From Planctomycetota bacterium (GTDB lineage Bacteria > Planctomycetota > Phycisphaerae > Phycisphaerales > UBA1924), in the NCBI GenBank assembly GCA_033763975.1, contig JANRJM010000016.1, positions 1 through 64,000 of the forward strand: DNA of 64,000 nt, written 5' to 3'. Positions 7,745 to 16,359 of this stretch are shown piece by piece. Made by a program: the position numbers and the translations under genes. The first letter of the stretch is position 1, and the number at the start of each line of letters is the position of its first letter. The notes beneath the pieces are model-generated. The model was given only the letters and a program-made list of their open reading frames with translations. It ran no database searches and was not told where the DNA came from.

Positions 7745-9073
7745 ATGCTGCGCACCCGGCTCGAGCGTTCGCCCGCCATCGCCACCGTGCTCTTCGCCAT
7801 GGCGGTGTCGTTCACCACCTACCTCTGCATGTACGCGTTCCGCAGGCCGTTCACCGCGGGCACGTTCGCCGACCTCACGTTCCTGGGCACGGGGATCAAC
7901 GCCAAGACCGCGTATGTCATCAGCCAGTTGCTCGGGTACACGGTGTCGAAGTACATCGGCGTCAAGATCTGCTCCGAGATGACCCGTTCGCGCCGTGCCG
8001 CGGCCCTCGTGCTCCTCATCGCCATCGCGCAGGTCACGCTCGTGCTGTTCGCCGTGCTGCCCAAGGACCTCAAGGCGCTCGCCATGTTCGCCAACGGGCT
8101 GCCGCTGGGCATGGTCTGGGGGCTGGTCGTGTGGTATCTCGAAGGACGGCGAGCGTCCGAGGCGCTGCTCGCCGGGCTCTCGTGCTCGTTCATCGTGGGC
8201 AGCGGCATCGTCAAGGACGTCGGACGCTGGGTCATGTCCGACCTGGGCGCGAGCGAGGCCTGGATGCCCGCCGTCACCGGCGCGCTCTTCCTGCTCCCCT
8301 ATCTCCTCAGCGTGTTCCTGCTGAACCAGGTGCCCGAGCCCACCGCCGCGGACGTGGCGGCCCGGGTGCAGCGCGCCCCGATGAACGCGAGCGACCGCTG
8401 GGCCTTCGTGCGACGCTTCGCGCCGGGCCTGTTCATGCTCTTCCTGCTCTACTTCTTCCTCACCGCCTACCGCGACTACCGCGACAACTACGCCGTCGAG
8501 GTGCTGGGTCAGCTCGGCTACGCCGACGTCAAGGCGATCTTCACGAAGACCGAGATGCCCATCGCCTTCGGCGTCATGGGCACGCTTGCGCTGCTCAGCC
8601 TCGTCAAGAACAACCGCTCCGGGCTGCTGGTGGCGCTCGGCATCATGGGCTTCGGCGTCGCGCTCATGGGCGGGGCGACGCTCTTGCTCGACGCCGGCGC
8701 GATCTCCGGGCTGCTCTGGATGATCCTGGTCGGCATGGGCGCGTACCTCTGCTACGTGCCGTACGGCTCGGTGCTCTTCGACCGTCTCATGGCCTGCACG
8801 GGCTTCGTGGGCACCGCGGTGTTCGCGATCTACATGGCCGACGCGCTCGGGTACACCGGCTCGGTCGCCGTGCAGCTCTACAAGGACCTGGGGGCGGGCG
8901 ACATGAGCCGCCTGGGCTTCCTCAGGTACATGACGTACGGCGTGTCGGCGCTGGGCGTGCTCATGATCGCCGGGTCGGGCGTCTACTTCGGGGGCATCTC
9001 GCGTCGGGCGCGCGACGCCGCTCCGCCCGCGGGCGCTTCCGCGCTGGGCGCGGCCCAGGGTGCGCGTCCGTGA
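7745..9073 (+). CDS. MFS transporter, DUF5690-like, probable phosphonate importer
   Basis: A 442-residue protein with about 12 hydrophobic segments. The N-terminal signature VSFTTYLCMYAFRRPFTAG and the loop KYIGVKICSEMTRSRR belong to the organophosphate/UhpC-like branch of the major facilitator superfamily (DUF5690 group). It is the first gene of an operon with a FAD oxidoreductase (GTGA overlap at 9070-9073) and phosphonoacetaldehyde hydrolase, so the substrate is inferred to be 2-aminoethylphosphonate or an N-methyl or hydroxy derivative. The ATG at 7745 follows GGAGG (7736-7740), and a TAGACT -10 box lies at 7702-7707. Confidence 0.75.
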   Translation: MLRTRLERSPAIATVLFAMAVSFTTYLCMYAFRRPFTAGTFADLTFLGTGINAKTAYVISQLLGYTVSKYIGVKICSEMTRSRRAAALVLLIAIAQVTLVLFAVLPKDLKALAMFANGLPLGMVWGLVVWYLEGRRASEALLAGLSCSFIVGSGIVKDVGRWVMSDLGASEAWMPAVTGALFLLPYLLSVFLLNQVPEPTAADVAARVQRAPMNASDRWAFVRRFAPGLFMLFLLYFFLTAYRDYRDNYAVEVLGQLGYADVKAIFTKTEMPIAFGVMGTLALLSLVKNNRSGLLVALGIMGFGVALMGGATLLLDAGAISGLLWMILVGMGAYLCYVPYGSVLFDRLMACTGFVGTAVFAIYMADALGYTGSVAVQLYKDLGAGDMSRLGFLRYMTYGVSALGVLMIAGSGVYFGGISRRARDAAPPAGASALGAAQGARP

Positions 9074-10224
9074 CGCCCCGGTACGACGTCGCGATCATCG
9101 GCGCGGGGATCATCGGGCTCGCGCACGCGTACGAAGCCGCCCGGCACGGGCTGCGGACCGTGGTGTACGAGCGTTCCCCGCGATGCGAGGGGGCGTCGAT
9201 CCGCAACTTCGGCATGGTCTGGGTCGTCGGGCAGACGCCCGGGGAGAACCTCGCCCGCGCCAAGGTCGGGCGCGAGACCTGGCTTCATCTGTGCCGCGAG
9301 GCCGATCTGTGGCACGACGCGTCGGGAAGCCTGCACCTCGCGACGCACGAGGACGAACTGGACGTGCTGCGCGAGTTCGCCGAGCGCGGGCCCGGCCTCG
9401 GGTACGACGTGCGCCTGCTCGACCGCGGCGCGGTGGCGGCGATCAGCCCCGCCGCCCGGCGCGACACCGTGCTCGCCGGGCTCTACAGCGCCACGGAGGT
9501 CTGCGTCGATTCGCCCCGCGCCATCGCGGGCCTCGCCCGGCACCTCGCGTCGCGCTACCGCGTGGAGTTCCGCTGGAACGAGCGCGTCTCGCGCATCGAA
9601 CACCCGGCGGTGCACAGCGCGTCGCGCGAGGGGGCGCACGTGGCCGAGGCCGCCCGCGTGCTCGTGTGCGCGGGGCACGAGATCGAAGAGCTCTTCCCGG
9701 GGGCCCTCGCGGGCACGGGCGTGCGCCGCTGCAAGCTCCAGATGATGGCCTTGGAGGCCCCGCCCCCGTCCTGGAAACTGGGCCCGATGATCGCCGGCGG
9801 GCTCACGCTGCGGCACTACGAGAACTTCGCGGTGTGCCCGTCGCTGCCCCGGGTGCGGTCCCGCATCGCGCGCGACACGCCCGACCTCGACCGCTACGGC
9901 ATCCACGTCCTCGCCTCGCAGCACAGCACCGGCGAGATCATCGTCGGCGACAGCCACGAGTACGACGCCGACATCACGCCCTTCGACAACGCGACGATCG
10001 ACGACCTCATCCTCGCCGAGCTGCGTCGCCTGGTGGATCTACCCTCGTGGCGCGTCGTGCGCCGCTGGCACGGGCTGTATTCCAAGCTCCCCGGGCGTAC
10101 CGTCTTCGTGGACGAGCCGCGCCCGGGCGTGCGCCTCGTGTGCGCCGCCGGCGGCGCCGGCATGACCATGGCATTCGCCCTCGCCCGCGAGTGGTGGGGC
10201 GGCATCGGAGGAGACACACCATGA
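9070..10224 (+). CDS. FAD-dependent oxidoreductase of phosphonate catabolism (TIGR03364-like)
   Basis: A 384-residue DAO-family flavoprotein. The Rossmann motif IIGAGIIGLAHAYEAA at the N-terminus binds FAD, followed by the family pattern SIRNFGMVWVVGQTPGE and, near the end, GAGMTMAFALAREW. This subfamily recurs next to phosphonoacetaldehyde hydrolase genes, and members oxidise aminoethylphosphonate or its N-methyl form to phosphonoacetaldehyde. The exact substrate here is inferred from context. The GTG start overlaps the transporter stop and the stop overlaps the phnX ATG, so all three are coupled. No signal peptide is present and it should act in the cytoplasm. Confidence 0.8.
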   Translation: MTPRYDVAIIGAGIIGLAHAYEAARHGLRTVVYERSPRCEGASIRNFGMVWVVGQTPGENLARAKVGRETWLHLCREADLWHDASGSLHLATHEDELDVLREFAERGPGLGYDVRLLDRGAVAAISPAARRDTVLAGLYSATEVCVDSPRAIAGLARHLASRYRVEFRWNERVSRIEHPAVHSASREGAHVAEAARVLVCAGHEIEELFPGALAGTGVRRCKLQMMALEAPPPSWKLGPMIAGGLTLRHYENFAVCPSLPRVRSRIARDTPDLDRYGIHVLASQHSTGEIIVGDSHEYDADITPFDNATIDDLILAELRRLVDLPSWRVVRRWHGLYSKLPGRTVFVDEPRPGVRLVCAAGGAGMTMAFALAREWWGGIGGDTP

Positions 10225-11060
10225 CGACCGACTCCATCGTGCGCGGGGGCACCACCCCCGCCTCCGCCCCGCGAACCATCAAGGCGCTCGTGCTTGACTG
10301 GGCGGGCACCACCGTCGACTTCGGCTCGTGCGCGCCCGCCGCGACGTTCGTCGAGGCCTTCGCGCAGCACGGCGTCACCATCACGCAGGCCGACGCGCGG
10401 GCGCCGATGGGCATGGCGAAGCGCGACCACATCGCCGCGATCGCCCGCACGCCCGGCGCCACCGCCCAGTGGAGCGCGAAGCACGGGCGGCCCTTCGGCG
10501 AAGGCGACATCGACGCGATCTACGCCACGTTCCTGCCCCTGCAGGAAGCCTGCGTCGAGAGGTTCAGCGAGGTGATCCCCGGCGCGCTCGAGATGCTCGC
10601 GTGGATGCGCTCGCGCAGCATCCGCGTCGGCTCGGCCACCGGGTACACCCGCCCCATCATGGACCGCGTGATGGCGGCCGCCACGCGCCAGGGCTTCGAG
10701 GTGGATTGCATGCTCTGCGCCACGGACATCGAGCACGGGCGCCCGCATCCGTGGATCGTCTTCGAGAACATGCGCCGCCTGAACGTCTACCCCCCGGCGG
10801 CGGTCGTCGTCGTCGATGACACCGTGGTCGGCGTGCAGTCGGGCGTCAACGCCGGCGCCTGGGCCGTGGGCGTCGTGGCGTCGGGCAACCTCGTCGGCCT
10901 CGACCAGAAGTCGTTCGAGCACCTCCCCGACGCGGAGCGCACGCGCCGCATCGCCGACGCGCGCCGGACGCTGCTCGACGCCGGAGCGCACTTCGTGATC
11001 GACACCGTCGCCGACCTGCCTGAAGTGGTCCGCCGGATCGAGGCGATGCCGCGGAACTAG
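10221..11060 (+). CDS. phnX: Phosphonoacetaldehyde hydrolase (phosphonatase)
   Basis: A 279-residue HAD-superfamily enzyme that cleaves phosphonoacetaldehyde to acetaldehyde and phosphate. Motif I is LVLDWAGTTVDFGSCAP (nucleophile Asp and the phosphonatase DWAGT.VDFG signature). The cap has PMGMAKRDH with the Schiff-base Lys, and later motifs are GSATGYTRPIM and VVVDDTVVGVQSG. Length fits the family (about 270). The ATG overlaps the preceding stop (ATGA) and follows GGAGGAG. It ends 14 nt from a convergent gene with no obvious terminator. Confidence 0.92.
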   Translation: MTTDSIVRGGTTPASAPRTIKALVLDWAGTTVDFGSCAPAATFVEAFAQHGVTITQADARAPMGMAKRDHIAAIARTPGATAQWSAKHGRPFGEGDIDAIYATFLPLQEACVERFSEVIPGALEMLAWMRSRSIRVGSATGYTRPIMDRVMAAATRQGFEVDCMLCATDIEHGRPHPWIVFENMRRLNVYPPAAVVVVDDTVVGVQSGVNAGAWAVGVVASGNLVGLDQKSFEHLPDAERTRRIADARRTLLDAGAHFVIDTVADLPEVVRRIEAMPRN

Positions 11061-11074
11061 CCTCCGTCCCGTCC

Positions 11075-12352
11075 TTAGGGGCACGGCGCGCCGGCGACGA
11101 CCTGCTCCAGGGCCGCGATGTCGTCCTGGTCGACGTTGCCGTCGCCATTGAAGTCCGGGTCCTGCGCCGAGCACGACGCGTCGCCCGCGACGACCTGGGT
11201 GAGGCACGCGATGTCGTCCTGATCGACGTTGCCGTCGAGGTTGAAATCGGGCTCGCAGGCCGGGGCCATCGGCGAGACCCACAGGATCGCGTCGCTGGTG
11301 AACGCCGGGCCGGGCGTGACGGCGATGCCCGCGACGTACCAGTTCACGCCGTCGTTCCAGATGCCCAGCGCGTTGGAGCGGAGGTAGCCGGTCGGGAGCA
11401 CGTCGTGCAGGTTCTCGAAGCTGCCCGGCGTGCCGCTCCACACCAGCGCGCGGTAGTCGCTGCCGGCCATGCGCGCGTTGCCGGCCTGTCGTCCGTCGTA
11501 GGTGGCGATGGCCATGCCGTCGCGCCAGCCGGCGGGCAGGAGATCGACGTACGAATCGGCCGAACCGGTCCAGAGGGCCGGGTGCGAGATGCCCCCGCTC
11601 GCCGGGCCGTAGATTGCCCAGCCCGCCTGCTGGCCGTTGTGGGCGCCCAGCACCGCGGAGACCGAGATCTCCGGGACCTGCACGGGGTGCATGTCGACCC
11701 AGGACTCGGGCGTACCGCGCCACAGGCTCGCGTGCGAGAACCCGACCGACGCGTACCCCGCCTGCGTCTCGCCGTCGAGCGCCGTGATGATCGACTGCGT
11801 CGGGCCCGTGGGGTGCAGGCTGATGTAGCTCGCGGGCGTGCCCGTCCACAGGGCGGCCCTGGGCACGCCGTTCACCGTGACCCACCCAGCCTGCGTGGTG
11901 CTGTCCGCCGCGAGCGCGCGGGACTGCTCGAAGCCCGGCGGATGAAGGTCGACGTAGCTCTGGGGCGTTCCGCTCCACATCGCCGCCAGCGAGAAGTCGT
12001 CGCCCTCGTCGTTCACCACCGCGATGTACCCGACCTGCACGCCGGCGTGCGCGCCCAGCGCGGCCGACGCGAACAGGTTCGGCACGCCCGCGGGCGAGAG
12101 GTTGACGTACGACCCGGGCGAGCCGGACCACACCGCCGCCTGCGTCTCGCCGTTCACCACGACGATCCCCACCTGTTGCCCGGCGTGCACGCCGTACGCC
12201 TGCGAGGTGACGAGCCCGGGCGCGGTCGGTTCGAGATTGATGGCGGTCCACTGGCCCATCGCGGCGTACGCGGGGCACGCCGCCGCGAGCAAGGCGAAGA
12301 GGCGGGCGCGATCCGGTCGCGCGAGGGCAAACGTGCGGCGAGTTGAACGCAT
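11075..12352 (-). CDS. Secreted repeat protein with C-terminal dockerin-like EF-hand pair
   Basis: A 425-residue protein. It begins MRSTRRTFALARP and has a hydrophobic segment with a possible signal cleavage after PAYAA. The body holds about seven repeats of roughly 45 residues built on xAALWxGTPxSYVDLHP and GxxxGxQVGxxxV, resembling an extracellular beta-propeller. The last 60 residues carry two calcium loops, DFNLDGNVDQDD and DFNGDGNVDQDD, each preceded by a Cys. The ATG at 12352 follows CCGGAGG. Its EF-hand tail is nearly the same as that of the next gene upstream, so both may dock or be sorted alike. The function is unknown. Confidence 0.7.
   Translation of the reverse strand: MRSTRRTFALARPDRARLFALLAAACPAYAAMGQWTAINLEPTAPGLVTSQAYGVHAGQQVGIVVVNGETQAAVWSGSPGSYVNLSPAGVPNLFASAALGAHAGVQVGYIAVVNDEGDDFSLAAMWSGTPQSYVDLHPPGFEQSRALAADSTTQAGWVTVNGVPRAALWTGTPASYISLHPTGPTQSIITALDGETQAGYASVGFSHASLWRGTPESWVDMHPVQVPEISVSAVLGAHNGQQAGWAIYGPASGGISHPALWTGSADSYVDLLPAGWRDGMAIATYDGRQAGNARMAGSDYRALVWSGTPGSFENLHDVLPTGYLRSNALGIWNDGVNWYVAGIAVTPGPAFTSDAILWVSPMAPACEPDFNLDGNVDQDDIACLTQVVAGDASCSAQDPDFNGDGNVDQDDIAALEQVVAGAPCP
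11079..11255. repeat. Direct repeat copy 1 (EF-hand tail DNA)
   Basis: The 3' end of the 425-residue gene closely matches 12599-12775 at the nucleotide level, including TCGTCCTG(A/G)TCGACGTTGCCG twice per copy. Both encode the twin calcium loops. They are same-strand direct repeats about 1.5 kb apart. Confidence 0.75.
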
Positions 12353-12510
12353 GGCGGCCTCCGGTGCGGGGCGCACGCCAGCGCTCCCGCGCTGCGCACC
12401 CCGGCGAACATGAACGTACCGCCGGACGCGTCGTTGGCAAGGCGAACCGCGTCGGTCGACGAAAACGAGGGAAACCTGTCGTTGGCGGTCGTCGCGCGCG
12501 TCGATCGCAC

Positions 12511-12546
12511 AAAAAGAAAAGGGCCCCGGCGCGTTCGCCGGGGCCC
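12511..12546 (-). terminator. Intrinsic terminator of the giant secreted protein gene
   Basis: A 10-bp perfect stem (12521-12530 with 12537-12546, GGGCCCCGGC/GCCGGGGCCC) with a 6-nt loop. On the minus strand it is followed by TTTTCTTTTT. It lies just after the stop at 12595 and before the smaller dockerin-like gene, so the two are separate units. Confidence 0.88.
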
Positions 12547-12594
12547 AGAGTGCTGTCAGAGCGAGACGTGCTCTCTCAGGACGTGCGAGTCAGG

Positions 12595-15500
12595 TTAGGG
12601 GCAGGCGGAGCCGGCCACGACCTGCTCGAGAGCCGAGATGTCGTCCTGATCGACGTTGCCGTCGCGGTTGAAGTCCGGGTCAGAGCCCGAGCAGGACGGA
12701 TCACCGGCGACGACGAGCGAGAGGCAGAAGATGTCGTCCTGGTCGACGTTGCCGTCCTGGTTGAAGTCGGGGTCGCACGGCGGGACGCCGACGACACCGG
12801 TCAGACGGATGTTGCTGACGACCCACCAGCCGGCGTCCATGTCGACGAAGCGGAAGCGGACGGTGTTCTGCGTGCCGTCGGTGGGGATGTTGACGCTGAC
12901 GGGCTCATCGACCGTGGTGCCCTTGTTGGAGGGGTTCCAGGCGAGGACGGTCTGCCAGGAGGTGCCGCCGTTGAAGGAGGCCTGGATCATGCTGTTGTGA
13001 CCGGGGGCCGCGTCCCAGCCCGAGCGGAAGGAGAGGAAGATCGAGCCCGGGTTGAGCTGGCCGATGGGGAAGTCCGGCGAGGACAGGATCGTGGTGCCGT
13101 CGCAGCCGCGAGCGTCGAAGTCGGAGACGAAGACGGTGGGAGCGCCGTGCTGGTAGCGGTTGCCGCCGCCGCCCGCGCGGGCCCAGGCCTCGGTGGTCCA
13201 GGCGTTCCAGCCGTAGAAGTCATCGCCGGGGGTGCAGTTCACGAGCCCGCTGTTGTCGACGGCGTAGTTGGGGTTCTGCTCCGTGACGGTCGAGAAGTAG
13301 AAGCACTGCGCGACGGGGGGCAGCTCGGTCGGGGGCGCCGACAGGTTCGGGACGTTCTCGAAGTCCTCGGTGAAGACGTTCGAGCCGTTGACCTGCACGA
13401 CGACGTTGTCGATCGCCCACCACCAGTCGTTGCGGGACTCGATGAGGCCGATCTCGAACTTCACGTTCTCGGCGCCCGCGGGGATCGACGAGAGCGGGAT
13501 GTTGACGACCTCGTTGGGGTTGTCGTTGTGGAAGAAGGGGCTCGGCGGGATGAAGATCTGCTGGCCCGACGCCGCACGCCCGCTGTCCGAATCCCAGCGG
13601 AAGATCTCGACCGGCGACTGAGGCACGCCGCCGACGGAGTAGGTCGCCTTGATCACGGCGGTCTGGTTGTTGGTGTTGCGGGCGGTGGCCAGGCCCGAGG
13701 TCGCGAACAGGCCGGACGTGCCGGGCGTGGTGATGTCGATCGGGAGGGTGAAGGTGTCGGGCCCCGTCACGGTGACGGTGCGAGCGCCGTTGACGGCGGG
13801 GACCGAGTCGGTGCCGCCGACGAAGATCACGTCGCCGGTGTTGAGGCCGTGCGGCGCCGACGTGGTGACGGTCGCCGGGTTGCCCGTGCTGATGCTCACG
13901 ATGGTGCGGACCGCCGACGAGCTGGCGGTGAGGACCTCGGCCGGGACGGTGAAGGTGGTGGGGCTGGTCACGTTGATGCGGACGCGCCCGTTGAGCGTGG
14001 GAGCCGAGTTGCTGCCGCTGATGTCGACGTACTTCCCGTCGCGGAAGCCGTGCGGCGTCGCCGTCGTCACGACCGCGGGGTTCGTCGCGCTGATCCCCGT
14101 GATCACGGCCGCCGGCGGCAGCGGGCTGCAGGAGTTGCCGTCGTCGAACGCCTCGTCGCGCCAGGACGACACGAAGTTCAGCGACGCGGAGTTCACGGTC
14201 TGGGGCAGGCTGATCGCCGGCGTGGTCAGGAACGCGTTGAACTCGGCCTGCCCGTTCGCGAAGTCATCCCACTCGTCAGGATCGGCGATCGCCACGATGC
14301 CGTTCGCGAGGGTGAACTCGCTGCGGCGCTGGTTGTCCACGCGCTGCCACCACCAGTCCTTGAACGCGAACGCCCAGCCGCGCCACTCGGGGCGGCCGCA
14401 CTCGGACGGGCATGCGCCGCACGGAGCCCAGACCGACGTCCAGTCCGTGGGGGGCGACAGCGTCCAGGGCGAGAAGCACGCCGGGAAGTTGTACGTCGGG
14501 GCGACGGCCATGAGCGCCTGGTTCGGGGTGAACCCGGCGACGTCGACCGTCGCCTGGCCCTCGAACACGCGGATGTTGTCGATCGCCCACCACCAGTTGT
14601 TCCCGCCCGTGTAGCGGAACTTCAGCGTCACGCTCGTGGCGCCGGCCGGCACCACCATCGCGCGAGCGACGAGCTCGCCCTCGGCGTCGTCCTTGAAGAA
14701 CGGCCCGGGGACCGACTCCCAGCGGACCAGGTCGATCACTTCGCCCGTGTTGTACTCGGCCACGACCGACGCGGTCTGGGGAGCCTCCCAGCGCCACGAC
14801 GAGTCGAACGCCAGCACGAGGACGTTGCCCGAGCGACCGGAGATGTCGATCGCCGGCGTCGCCAGCGTCGTGTCCAGCCCGCCGCCCGAGCTCGCCAGGT
14901 CATCGAACGCGTCGCCGTCGGCGACCGCGATGCGCCCGGACGAGTTCACGAAGTTCGTGCCGTTGCCCTCGACGCAGTTCCAGAAGGAACGCTCGACGAA
15001 CGACCAGCCGCGCCAGTCCGGCACGCCGCCCGACGCCGGGCTCGCGACGGTCACGCTGGTGCCGCCGGGGCCGGTGTGGGTGTAGGTGTTCACGCCGCAG
15101 TACGTGTTGGCGCACGTCGCCGGCGGGATCTCGTGCACCGGGGGGAGCAGCGGGACCGCGTCGAAGTTCTCGGCGAAGACGTTCGTCGGCGAGCCGCCGA
15201 CCGTGCCGTCCACCGACAGGTTGTCGATCGCCCACCACCAGTCGTTCGCCGCCTCGATCATGCTGATCTCAAACCGCACCGCCGTCGCCCCCGCCGGGAC
15301 GTTCAGCCCCGGGAAGCGGTCGGTGCCGTCGCCCGCCGACGCGTTGGTCAGCACGACCATCTCGTTCGTGGCGTCGGGCTTGAAGAAGTTGCCCGGCGCG
15401 TTTGACCCGTTGTCCGAATCCCAGCGCATGACCTGCACCGGGGCCTGCTCGACGCCCCCGACCGTGTAGATCGCGCGGATCACCGCGGTCTGGTTGTTCA

Positions 15501-16095
15501 GGCCGTTCGCGTCGTCGAAGCCCTCGGGACGCCACGACGAGTCGAACTTGAAGGTCAGGCTGCCCGCGTCGATCGTGCTGATGTTGATCACCGGGGTGGT
15601 GACGCGCGAGTTCAGGAACCCGCAGTTGTTGTCCGGGTCCCCGCGATCGTCCCACTCGTCGGGATCAACCACGGCGACGTTGCCCGTGCCGAGCGTGAAC
15701 TGCGTGCGCTGCTGGTCGTCGGTGCGGATGCCCCAGAACGCCTTCGAGGTGATCGACCACCCCTCCCACTCGAACACGCCTTCGGTCGTCGCGCAGTCGG
15801 TTTCGCCCGAGGGATCGCAGTCGGACGGGGTTCCGCACTCGAGCGGGTTGCGGCAGGCGTAGGTCTTGGTCGCGCAGGTGTTCCACGTCCAGCCGGTCGG
15901 GAACGCGTGCGTGAACGCCGGCGCCGGCGGGGCGCACGCGTTCACAACGGAGGGGTCGCCCGACTGGTTCGTCGGAGCCGCGCCATCAAAGTTCTGCGAG
16001 TAGAACGTCGTCTGCGCGAACGCCGTCGTCGTGCAGGCCATGCCCACGACCGCGGCGAGCGCCGCAGCGCTGGGACTACCGGTAATCTTCCGCAT
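12595..16095 (-). CDS. Giant secreted multi-module protein with dockerin-like C-terminus
   Basis: A 1166-residue protein. A signal peptide ends at TTTAFAQ (about residue 27). Four related modules follow at about 30-305, 305-525, 525-925 and 925-1105, each with an ENFD start, a W.GW aromatic motif, VADPDEWDD, TPAI, SSWR and a closing NDWWWAIDN. This suggests MAM- or jelly-roll-like beta sandwiches. Inside module 3, between FDDGNSC and NTNNQTAVI, sit two tandem repeats of about 60 residues (NPAVVTTATPHGF and NPATVTTSAPHGL) of the FCCH type known from ubiquitin E1. The C-terminus has two EF-hand loops (DFNQDGNVDQDD, DFNRDGNVDQDD). The ATG at 16095 is 5-6 nt after GAAGGAGT on the minus strand. 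It is probably an extracellular or cell-surface protein whose ligand is unknown. Confidence 0.8.
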   Translation of the reverse strand: MRKITGSPSAAALAAVVGMACTTTAFAQTTFYSQNFDGAAPTNQSGDPSVVNACAPPAPAFTHAFPTGWTWNTCATKTYACRNPLECGTPSDCDPSGETDCATTEGVFEWEGWSITSKAFWGIRTDDQQRTQFTLGTGNVAVVDPDEWDDRGDPDNNCGFLNSRVTTPVINISTIDAGSLTFKFDSSWRPEGFDDANGLNNQTAVIRAIYTVGGVEQAPVQVMRWDSDNGSNAPGNFFKPDATNEMVVLTNASAGDGTDRFPGLNVPAGATAVRFEISMIEAANDWWWAIDNLSVDGTVGGSPTNVFAENFDAVPLLPPVHEIPPATCANTYCGVNTYTHTGPGGTSVTVASPASGGVPDWRGWSFVERSFWNCVEGNGTNFVNSSGRIAVADGDAFDDLASSGGGLDTTLATPAIDISGRSGNVLVLAFDSSWRWEAPQTASVVAEYNTGEVIDLVRWESVPGPFFKDDAEGELVARAMVVPAGATSVTLKFRYTGGNNWWWAIDNIRVFEGQATVDVAGFTPNQALMAVAPTYNFPACFSPWTLSPPTDWTSVWAPCGACPSECGRPEWRGWAFAFKDWWWQRVDNQRRSEFTLANGIVAIADPDEWDDFANGQAEFNAFLTTPAISLPQTVNSASLNFVSSWRDEAFDDGNSCSPLPPAAVITGISATNPAVVTTATPHGFRDGKYVDISGSNSAPTLNGRVRINVTSPTTFTVPAEVLTASSSAVRTIVSISTGNPATVTTSAPHGLNTGDVIFVGGTDSVPAVNGARTVTVTGPDTFTLPIDITTPGTSGLFATSGLATARNTNNQTAVIKATYSVGGVPQSPVEIFRWDSDSGRAASGQQIFIPPSPFFHNDNPNEVVNIPLSSIPAGAENVKFEIGLIESRNDWWWAIDNVVVQVNGSNVFTEDFENVPNLSAPPTELPPVAQCFYFSTVTEQNPNYAVDNSGLVNCTPGDDFYGWNAWTTEAWARAGGGGNRYQHGAPTVFVSDFDARGCDGTTILSSPDFPIGQLNPGSIFLSFRSGWDAAPGHNSMIQASFNGGTSWQTVLAWNPSNKGTTVDEPVSVNIPTDGTQNTVRFRFVDMDAGWWVVSNIRLTGVVGVPPCDPDFNQDGNVDQDDIFCLSLVVAGDPSCSGSDPDFNRDGNVDQDDISALEQVVAGSACP
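12599..12775. repeat. Direct repeat copy 2 (EF-hand tail DNA)
   Basis: Partner of 11079-11255, forming the 3' end of the giant secreted protein gene. The similarity is high enough for recombination or gene conversion between the copies. Confidence 0.75.
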
Positions 16096-16359
16096 CACTC
16101 ACTCCTTCCCCAAAAAACTATGTGTGCGGAACGTGCCGACGACCGACCGTCCCGACGTAATGAATGTAGACCCCGGTGCACGGCGCAACAATCGCTCGAA
16201 GCGCAAAGCTCAAGCAAGGTTGTGTGATGGTTCTGTAAATACGCAGAACTTCACACAGTCTTGATGAAAAAACGCCGCCCCCCGTCCGCGACGTCTTAAC
16301 AGGCCCGGGTACACTCGTCGGCTTGGCGGCGTCGCGGTCTGCGCGCCCGAGGAGGCACT
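16096..16359. other. Divergent intergenic region, relatively AT-rich
   Basis: This spacer between the giant secreted protein and the pseudopilin is visibly richer in A/T than its surroundings. On the minus side it has a GAAGGAGT RBS, an A/T run (CATAGTTTTTTGGGG) and TACATT as a -10 candidate. On the plus side there are TACACT (16310-16315) and the RBS GAGGAGG (16349-16355). Confidence 0.45.

Noticed and set aside
12343-15405. 1020-codon plus-strand frame over the dockerin-like gene
   Set aside because: Its Val/Asp/Arg-rich composition is a shadow of the minus-strand secreted protein, which has a signal peptide and repeat modules.
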